Positions 55,498-64,000 of a DNA stretch of 64,000 nucleotides are shown in pieces. Both the position numbers and the translations under genes were made by a program. Source of the stretch: Opisthorchis felineus (lineage: Eukaryota > Platyhelminthes > Trematoda > Opisthorchiida > Opisthorchiidae). Below the pieces are notes generated by a model, which was not told the DNA's origin, did not search any database, and saw only the letters and a list, made by a program, of their open reading frames with translations. The first letter of the stretch is position 1. Every line of letters begins with the position of its first letter. Location: NCBI GenBank assembly GCA_004794785.1, contig SJOL01006800.1:356643-420642 (forward strand). The letters are read 5' to 3'.

Positions 55498-55859
55498 TTC
55501 AGCAACTACTTGCTTCAGAATCTCGGCCGCAACCTCGCCCACCCGAATCTGTAATCGCAACTTCAAACAAATTTTTCACCTGGTCACAACCGCCGCGTTA
55601 TAAACTGCTGAACTTATTGTTCAGATTTAACCAACCTAGTTTCCCGCCGCAACTTCAGTTTGCCTCTTCCACAAATTCAATTCGATTTACGGTGTTTATT
55701 TGGCCTTATGCTTTTTGTGACCCTAGCCATTTACTCGGCCGCCCAAGGTCACTCATAGCCAGCGACCGTTTTCAATTTTAGTTCAGGTCAGTCAGCTTCA
55801 TGTTTGAACTAGTCGTGCCTCATGCCCATTGTCCTCGTTTTTTCTTTCGGTTCCCACAA

Positions 55860-56000
55860 CTGCCGTGACATTTTACGTAACAAGTATGCTTCGTTGGTTG
55901 TGACTTCCTCTCCGTTGTGTTGTTGCCTGCTGCCTCAATCGGCATGCTCCCTACAAGTTGGGAAATAAACCTGTTACTGTTATCATTATTATTAGCGCCC
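55860..56000 (+). mobile_element. LINE 3' end with GGGAAATAAACC and ATT tail
   Basis: Plus strand: CTACAAGTTGGGAAATAAAC CTGTTACTG then TTATCATTATTATT. It parallels 45950-46095. Confidence 0.7.
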
Positions 56001-56004
56001 ACTG

Positions 56005-56165
56005 TTTAATGACACTGCCTCTTTTCCGCGCAATCCCCAGTACCCACAAACTTCGCCAGTCATGCTTTTATTCTGACTGTGTCATTATGAGCTTGACTGA
56101 CGGCATGTCACCCACCAATTGCAAATAAACATTATCATTATCATTATTATTATTATTAAGTAAGA
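56005..56165 (+). mobile_element. LINE 3' end fragment with ATT tail
   Basis: TTTTCCGCGCAATCCCCAGT, TTCGCCAGTCATGC, GACTGTGTCATTATGAGC, CACCAATTGCAAATAAACAT, then (TTATCA)(TTATTA)n. Same family as 36410-36545. It begins where the previous 3' end finishes, so two LINE tails stand in tandem. Confidence 0.8.
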
Positions 56166-56517
56166 GAATCAGCAATACGCATAAATGATAGCAGGAATCT
56201 CGGAGTCACGGGGTACATTGAAACTGTAGGGACTCACTAGTGTCGCTGCTGGTGTGGAGTGAGGTGTAAAAGTTCAATGGGGGAGGGCGTTGTGCCAACG
56301 CACGAGACGGAACGCGAACTGCACAGAAAATGACTGACTTTGTGAGAAGCATAGAATGAAAGTCGACGAGATGTTCACATCCGAACGGAAGGTTCAGCCG
56401 ATTAGAATGAACAAATCCCGGAGGCGGCTGGGGCTAGGTGAGGATGTTGTTCGAAGTTGCAGGTAAGGGAACGAGTGGGCGGGAAGGTGTCGTCAAAATT
56501 AGGAAGCGCATATTTTC

Positions 56518-56727
56518 GGGAGTGCCATCAGACTGGGTATGGCAGTGCCATGCCATTAATGCACTGACATACTTCGGTTTCTGGAAAGCCCCGTAACGGT
56601 CGTTAAGGTTGCCGCAATCGGAGAGAGGCTACACATTTCCGTGACAGCTGGACTTGTATAAGATGAATAGATTGACACAGATAGGGTAGGGCCGACGCAC
56701 AGTCACGGAAAAATTTCCATCAGTAGG
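56518..56727 (-). repeat. second inverted repeat, right arm
   Basis: Partner of 55305-55497. It abuts the 3' end of a CR1-like LINE (56735). Confidence 0.75.
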
Positions 56728-56734
56728 AGGACCA

Positions 56735-57545
56735 TTCACGGATTCATGGATTGATACACAGGATCGAGGCGTCTGCCTAAGTTTCCCGGGTCGGTTTTGT
56801 TCTTGCCGTTCAGCAGCTGTCGTACACCCGAAAGGCACAAGCGAAAAAAGGGTGCAGCACTGCTCCTTAAGTTCTCAGCGCGGGCAGTATGCTTGCCAGC
56901 GCGAGGACTCGCATAAAATAGTGTCTAATAGTGCTTTGAACTGGCTTCTAGAAGGAGCGTGTACAACAGTCTGGGGAAGGTTATTCCACGCAAAAACTAC
57001 CTTAAATGAGAAAAAGTTTGCTTGATGAAAGTGTGCGCTCTGGGCATGAAAATCTTCTTACCATGTCCCCGCCGTGTGTTAGCTGCGTCAACGGTGAAAA
57101 ACCTGTTGGCCAAACCTCGTTCAAACAGGGCATAAGTAAGAATTAGGTCTCCTCGGAGGCGACAATGCTTCAGGGGAAAGAGATCAAGCACCACGAGGCG
57201 CGTTCCATAGTCCACGGATCTAAGGCCGGCAACCATTTTCGTAACAGCTCGTTGGACACGCTCAATGAGGGTTACGTCCTTCTTGCGTCCTGAGTAGATA
57301 ACCTAGTTGGCCTATTGAAGATACGGTCTGACGTAGGCCCCATAGAGTATCTGGAAGTCTTTGCGAGTAATACGGGAGAAGTTGCACCGAATCATCCGTC
57401 GAACGGTGCGGAATGTCCACAGAATCCCTTTGCGATTCAAATGTCTGGGACGTTGTTCTTCTCCGAGGGTGCGCTGTAGACTGTGATGAACTGTTTGGAT
57501 GTTTTATATACATGGAAGGACAACTCATCCTCCATATTTGTTGAA
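56735..57545 (-). mobile_element. CR1-like LINE, C-terminal part and 3' end
   Basis: Minus strand: [93 protein letters not shown], then the 3' UTR ending near 56735. This is the region after the reverse transcriptase palm, equal to 33720-34318 of the plus-strand copy. Truncated on the 5' side and interrupted by stops. Confidence 0.85.
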
Positions 57546-60500
57546 GGTAGCTGCCGTAATTTAACTGAACTCAGGTAAATTCTTATGCCAGGGAAACGTC
57601 ACAATGGCATGCTAATTTGGGAGGGGAATACTTATATCACAGAAAATCCAGAGACGGAATGGCATATGCACACTCGTCATTGAGGGAAGGACAGCGGTCC
57701 CGTCTTTCATGCAGCGTTAGGGGTAAAAAATATGGCCCATATATTTAAGGAAATTTACCAACAAGGAGCCGCTCAGCGTTAGCTCCGTACCAATAATATC
57801 GCTGTACCTGAGAGAAAAAAGGCGAAGCCAAAGGTGATTTTAAGGGCACGTTCAAAGTGTTTGTTTGGCAGCTAAAAACCCTTGATATTAGAGAGTGGGG
57901 TTTGTATAGGTCCGGTATAATCTGTAGGACCTAGGTCAAGATAAAATCATCTTCGTCAAAGAACGATAGTGTGGTGGAAGAGATTGATCTGCCTTCTTAA
58001 GCAAAGTTCGGATTCGAGACGACTACGTACATTTCGAACAGAACAAACGAGTCTAAAGCAACCAGGCTAGTAATTCGGCCCCACGGAGGTTAAAACGACC
58101 CCAGCAGGTCTACCGCATATTCTTTTATTTCAGAGGTTATTCATGCATTGATAGAAAGTAGAAGGTGAAAAATGTGGAACAGAAGACCGCGCTGTTTGCT
58201 TAGCTTGTTTGGGATGCTAGCGCAGTTGAAGTGGACACACCTAGAAGCAATTTTTCTAGTGCATTCCATGGTGGCCGAAAATACACACTGTACCCCTCAC
58301 CAATAAATCCTTGTCAGGCCCTCCACAGTAATATTTGAGAGTGGCGTCAACCCTAAGATGCGGGAAACAAGGGGGCGGACGATGGGAGTGAGCTTGGAAG
58401 GTGCGCAAGCAGGCTTTGGGTAGTCAGGTTTGATGTGGGAAGAAAAGTAGGGTAACGTGTTAGAACGGACTGGGAACGTGCAGCTGTCGGAGACCTCAGG
58501 TATGCGAGCGCTGAGAGTAGTGAGACAAGTTTTGGGCCTATACGGTGACCTCGCGTGCACCATTACACTCCAGAGCAAAAAAACGGATGGGTATATTCAT
58601 CCAGTACTCTGGAAGCACGGGGAAAAACGGAAATGTTGTAGCGTCTTACCAGGACCACTGCAGCAATAGGCAGATTCTTCAACTTGTCCCTTTGCATTCT
58701 GCGGTTTATACATACTTGGCGCATTGCTTCGTTAGAGCAGAGTTGTGAGTTTTCTCCCGCCTTATCTAAACAGGTACCCGAATGAACGCTCATTCTTGAT
58801 TTCATTCAAAACGTTGTATCACTCATTAACCACTCACCTTGCTCAAGTAGGCACGAAATTTCCGGTTCCCTTCAAGCTAGACCCACTGGCGTCTGCTTGC
58901 GCATCGCGCATCAGTTCAACATCTTCAGTGTTAAAACTCCTCTGCACAACTGATCCAGGGCTTGGGGATGCGGGTCTCCCGGAAGGTTCACGTACATAGC
59001 TTCCGGCCTACGAGATATTCCCTTGAATGAGTCACCACAGATGGAGACGGTGGTTGCACTGAATTATCCAGAAAAGCCAGCGGCCTAGATCACGCACCGC
59101 GTCAGCTGGTTGCAACCTGGGGAGCGCCAACAATGAGGGATATTTCCATCTAACAGCTTAGCTTGGTAAGTGACGTTGTAGCTGAATACAATTGGTGCCA
59201 ACAACCGAGTTATGAACAGCCTACATAATCCCTATCCAATAAAGCTCTGATAAAAGGAGTGGGCTCGTATATTCCATAACGCAGAGGCCTAAAGACAACA
59301 TTATGCAGTTCTACGAAAGTCAGATTCAACGAGTGGCGAACATCGCCCCGAGTAACAGCGACTAAAATCAATTCAATCAGTCGAGAATGAGCCCAGGTGA
59401 GTACTTGGATGAGCTGACAGGTATAAAATGACACCAGCAGTACAACAAAATGTGTATGTTGAATGCGACTGGAATAGACAGGTTGCAGTTGCAGGAAGCA
59501 AAACCTAGGAAGCGACACGTACGTGCTTAACCTTTAGTTCTGCTGCTGTGATGTATCGAGAGGGACAAAATTAATACATTTGTACAACACAGAAGCTGCA
59601 GGGACCACGGATATAAGCCCGATGTCTACGGCAGTCGTTCAAGCAAACCGCCTTTTCCCGATCTAGTCATAGAACGCTGGGATAAATAAACCAGTCAATG
59701 TGCATCCACAAGATGATGCACGTCAACCACTTACGGGAGTCGAGTCCCAATTCAGAATCTATCAACTACTTTCTTCGTCTCTCTCCAACAAGCGCAAAAG
59801 CTGATTTTCAACTAAACATCCTGAGGCCGAATACTGTGATTTACAACCACCTGGATTGTTTGACTAGCTGTATACCCCTCCGATAGTTTTGCATTCCACT
59901 GAAAGTACAAAGTCACTCACTCAGACATCCCGTCCAACCTGCGCCCAGTTCTGTCTAATATGCAGTACGAGTAAATGATTTTTCATCCAAAATTTCCAAA
60001 AGGTATGGGAAACGTGCCGCGCCTGTTTTGATCCCTGTATAAGTCTCTGTCAGCAATTCCTTGTTATCAGTGGGAGTAAATGCTCACTGGACCTCAAAAG
60101 CCCAAGGCTTTTGAGATGCATATTCAACCATATAGTTAAGTAAGCGAGAACAAGCTGCCAACCAGTTAAGATACCTTCGACTTCAAATATACACATAACA
60201 AGCACTTCGGTCGTAACGTGTTCAAACAGCACTGACGACAGAACCCGTCTACCAACCGAATGATCTGTCCCTACCACTTGCTGGGGCTACTAGCTTGTGG
60301 AGGGTGGGAGCGCAGTCTAACCCCGTGAGTTGATAGCATATCCGACACTTTACCCTGAACAAGTTCGCATATACTTTCTTCAAATTACACTCAGCACAAG
60401 AAAGTTGGTGTCGCTGACGGTACACACCGTGAAGTGACGAGTCTGCTGACGGAGCCCATGCAAATACATTACGGACAGCACCTCCTTCGGAACACAAAAA

Positions 60501-61499
60501 AAGCATAACACTTGCTTCCCAAACTCTACCGAAAACTGACTAAAATATTCCACTCCTCGTAAGCGGAACGATGAATCTCCGGCGGACGCGCGCCCTAACG
60601 GGAGAAAAACCGCCATCCCAGTTCTTCATATGGAATAAATAGTCTGCACCTAGGACAAGTACGTTGCACTTTTCAACCTTGGTTTCTACCCGTCAGAATC
60701 TAGAATTGTTGTTGAAAATGAGCAGTCTTAAACCGTCCCAATGTGTTTATTAGACTCATCACAGAAAAAAAGAGCCGAATCCGTTACTGAATGGTGGGCT
60801 AGGAGGGACACTGGTCAGGAGACACCCAACTGGATGCTACCCTAGGCTTACCTCCGAACCAGCAAATGTCATCAATAAATGTGGAGTAGAACCTTCTGGG
60901 AGCCACAGCCACTGTAGTGCACAGTGGTTTCTCACAGCACTCCTCCTGTACTCAACGCATGACGACTAGCCTCATCCTATTAGATTCTGCTGAACACGAA
61001 GGGCCCTATCCCGGCGTGCTCGAGGCCCATCTGACCTGAATGATCATCAGCAGTCTTTAAAACGAGACGAACATGCGAATGGCCTTGATAATTTTGTTCA
61101 TTGGTAGAATGTGCTGAATAACTCGACATGACAGGTCGAATTTCAAGCAAAGTACAGAATCGCTACATCCTCTGGATTAGCTGGTGAGTGGAAGTGGTCT
61201 GCCGCCATATTGTCGCAGCCCAAGCTTCTCTAGTCGAAGGGACCAGTGGTTGCTAGATGTCAGGTTCGACACGTTCCCTTCGAAAACAAACGCAGAGATT
61301 ATGTCATTGCACCACCTCCCAGTTGTGGCATTAAACAAAAGAATTGCCAACTACAGGCATCACTGATATTTGCACCCAAAAGAGTGGTAAAACATTTTTG
61401 AAAGCCAGTGATGACAACAATTCGGTGCAAGAAACTTGCAACGAGAAAAAGTGTTGCCGTTCAAATATGTGCTGTCAACCTGAGCAGGTTCCCTTTATG
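57546..61499. other. long stretch without recognised genes or elements
   Basis: About 4 kb. Open frames such as 59210-59518 (minus, hydrophobic stretches and no family) and 60249-60506 (minus, four Cys in CAEC..CRIC spacing) are not assignable. Confidence 0.35.
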
Positions 61500-61760
61500 T
61501 CCCTCGCTGCTTTCGTTGGAGTGGAAGGCAAGGAATGATGAAGGTGAGCGTTTTGGGAACTGGCTCCCCACAGCCACTTGTAGTCCAACGGGGGGAGATT
61601 AAGCACTTCCAGGCGTCTTCCGCTGTCCACAATCCGAAGGCAAGCAACAATCTTTGTGGCCGATGTGCCGAAACATTGGTAGCTCGGGAGAGCTTACTGA
61701 TTATTGATCAGGTGGCTGCTGATCTGTTAACCGAGTTTGGTAATTGACTCACAAGCATTT
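61500..61760 (-). mobile_element. CR1-like LINE C-terminal fragment
   Basis: Minus-strand frame SYQCFGTSATKIVACLRIVD, SGRRLEVLNLPPLDYKWLWG aligns with [31 protein letters not shown] of the 57-kb copy. Badly decayed and without its 3' end. Confidence 0.65.
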
Positions 61761-64000
61761 CGTCACCATACGAGGAAACATCACCATCCAACCGCGCACT
61801 GATGTCCCATCGTATGGTGGTCGTACGTCGGGAGCGTCCGACACAGCAGTAGTCCATCCACAATCCGGCATGAACCACCTGGTTGATGTACTACGGGAGC
61901 CGTGAAATATACACGTCTTAGATAATCTTAAAATCCACAGATGTCAGTATGTTTCCAGTGGTTAAATGACAAGGACGCAAAGGAAGATTGTCAGGTATCC
62001 AGATTCTTCGGGTCCAACCAGGATATTGCCCGATGTCCTTTGTCACCAGGCGTTTCATGACTCTCCGCCGAACGTTTAGATGCTAAGAGGAAAATGCCAG
62101 CGTAAAGCTTTTCCGGTTTAATATCTACTAGGACTCCATTGGCATCGCAGTTCTAGGAATTGAGGTTGTTACGGAAAAGAAGAGCTAGGCCCATCATGGC
62201 GTCCGGCAGATCATCAAGGGAGATTGGAAATTAATGGTCCCAAAACACAGCTACGAGGGATTCTTACTGTTACCGGTGAGGAAGAGCAATAGTTTGAACC
62301 GAAAGCCCGGGGTGAAAAGAATACAGCAATTCATCGCAGCACTGCCCCTTCAATTCCGCGTGCTTTGAATTCATAGAGTACTGAGATGTAGGGAACACCA
62401 AAGCCCATTGCATAGCATGGAGTTATGACATCATATGAGTCTGACGTCATTTGCTTGGATCAAGTAGTATATGAAAGGAGCATAGCTATAACACAGGAGT
62501 GGTTAGGCATGGATCTGTGTTGCGCGGGGGATATATTAGGTTGTCAATAGTTGAGTGCTTTTGAGTACTTTTCTCATCCGCAGCCAATATTATCCTCTTT
62601 TCAGATAAATAGGATGAAGACCGTGCCAGCAGATTATCTGATCAAATTGAAGTTGTATAAGGTTGTGAAGAATGATTTCACAAGAGAACATACTTGGTTA
62701 TACCTCTCCACGTGGTATTGGATCAAATACCTTGAAAGGCAACTGTAGTTCGGTAGTGTGCCGATGCACCACTGTGGTGCCGCATCTAAAGGCTTTTTCT
62801 AAACCCTATTCACTGTACTCAGGTTGGACAACCAACAGTTCCTGCTTCACTCAGCTATCGATACGGCATGGTTACAAGCTGCTTTGCGTAGGCCTAAAAA
62901 CACACGCTTCACGGAAAAGAGCAAACCAATCACAAGATTGAGATGATCAGCTTTTCAAGCAGTGTAGCACTGATGTAGCCCAGAGAGCAAGGTCCAGTGT
63001 GTCGTATATCTAGGCATATATACATGTGAATGATGGTCGCAGCGCCTGTAGTAATTGGGCTGCGCGCAAGGCGACTCGTACGTCATTGCTGCGATATGTT
63101 CATCTACCCACAGTTTGTTGAGTAGTCCGGGGATTATCGAAATTTCTTTGTCAAACTGGGATGGCCGACTAATGGTTGAGATATTGTTGGGTCACACCGA
63201 GACCGCTTGACTTAGCCTGACGACATGCAAAATTCGTCTGAGAGGACAATTCGATTTTGTATTGACTGAGCGTGTAATAGATTTATTCGAATATCAATTC
63301 ATAAGATTTATCCACCGACGAGAAGCGCCTGTGGTCCTAAGATCACCGCCGAACATTCTGGTCTTATTTCACTATCCACATGAATAAAGTAATATGCAAG
63401 ATTGTACTAGTTTTGTGCACCTTTTGGCATTAAGCCTGTAGAGTGGTTCGATCATTTTGAGTTTTGATGAAATCTGCCCAATGAGGCGTTGGCGACTCAA
63501 AGGCTTGTGTTGATATCGCAGTTAAGTCAGCTTTTTTCATTATCTAAGTTTGTGTACTGGGCAGTTGACATCATTTGGGTTTTAAGCAGCAAAAATGGAT
63601 TGTACGAGAAGTTCCGTATTCCAGTTGTGTATACTCTTCAATAAACTGGTTTCTGGACCAATCTCCACATTCAATACAGCTGAGAGGTTCGACGAAAATA
63701 GTGCAGTTAGCAAGAAACATGAATAAAAGTTATTTAGGAAACCCGCGTGCTTATTTACGCCACGACAAAATATACAACTGTCTTGACTGGGAAAAGTGGA
63801 CCTTATCACAAGGAATCCAACAGCTCATCCAGCGAAGCATTAGTGGCTGAGCAGGATGATGTTCCTGGTAGCTTCGGCACGGATTTTCTGTAAACAGAAA
63901 AATATTGTTCAGGGGTTGCAAAAGTGTAATGCGAAATGAAACAAAAGACCACAAGCTTTCGAGTTGGTGACAGGTTTATCAACGCTATTCGGTCGTGTGG
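61761..64000. other. unassigned right end of the window
   Basis: No gene or element recognised. A cluster of CRE/AP-1-like sites is at 62426-62449. Confidence 0.35.
62426..62449. promoter_or_regulatory. cluster of CRE/AP-1-like sites
   Basis: Within 24 bp: TGACATCA (62426), TGAGTC (62436) and the palindrome TGACGTCA (62442). These are the binding forms of bZIP factors of the CREB/AP-1 kind. No gene is placed next to it, so function is only a guess. Confidence 0.25.

Noticed and set aside
59210..59518. 102-codon minus-strand frame with hydrophobic stretches as a membrane receptor
   Set aside because: No receptor motif, no splice context and no second membrane block nearby; length is within chance for this composition.
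61535..61747. Frame beginning MMKVSVLGTGSPQP, like a metallo-beta-lactamase fold N-terminus
   Set aside because: The opposite strand is a clear CR1-like LINE fragment (TKIVACLRIVD), no HxHxDH motif follows, and the similarity is limited to the first dozen residues.

Overview
The window looks like nuclear DNA of a flatworm, most likely a tapeworm of the diphyllobothriid kind. The reasons are: low gene density; one spliced gene whose first introns are tiny (33 and 36 nt) and whose later introns are kilobases long; and many broken RTE-type and CR1/Jockey-type retrotransposons whose encoded peptides resemble those familiar from such worms. The genus cannot be fixed from the sequence. There are no prokaryotic operons, no rRNA, no CRISPR array and no convincing functional tRNA gene.

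Host gene. The only host gene I can name runs on the minus strand from the ATG at 22229 to at least 9172. It is the N-terminal part of RIC1, the WD40-type subunit of the RIC1-RGP1 exchange factor for the Golgi GTPase RAB6. Eleven exons are proposed; most splice junctions agree in phase. The C-terminal RIC1 domain was not found and may lie beyond the left edge or be interrupted by repeats. Its introns carry RTE debris. A peptide like the next expected RIC1 segment lies out of order at about 22.6 kb, upstream of the start codon.

Mobile DNA. 1-6360: three RTE-1 copies (two minus, one plus), plus an LTR-gag scrap. 7171-7420: a 72-bp RTE-1 3' end inside a perfect 12-bp duplication, followed by a tRNA-derived SINE. 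23.7-28.8 kb: a nested mosaic of RTE-2, RTE-1 and four SINE copies; one SINE has an 8-bp target duplication inside an RTE-1 reverse transcriptase. 32.7-34.3 kb: a CR1/Jockey-like LINE with the best preserved reverse transcriptase. 36.4-38.5 kb: a LINE ORF1 derivative. 44-46 kb: LINE 3' ends. 47.1-50 kb: RTE-2, then a FAR1/MULE transposase remnant, then an RTE-1 5' end. 51.1-54 kb: a large inverted duplication with a nearly perfect 344-bp core in each arm. 55.1-57.5 kb: LINE 3' ends and a second inverted repeat. 61.5 kb: another LINE scrap.

How it fits together. RTE-1 and RTE-2 appear to be the main LINE families. The RTE-1 3' end is a hairpin plus (GAT)n; RTE-2 ends in an ATTGA-rich tail; the CR1-like or ORF1-bearing family ends in AATAAA followed by ATT repeats. 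The SINE shares a module with the RTE-1 5' UTR. The rest (about 38.5-44 kb, 57.5-61.5 kb and 61.8-64 kb) holds nothing I can name.
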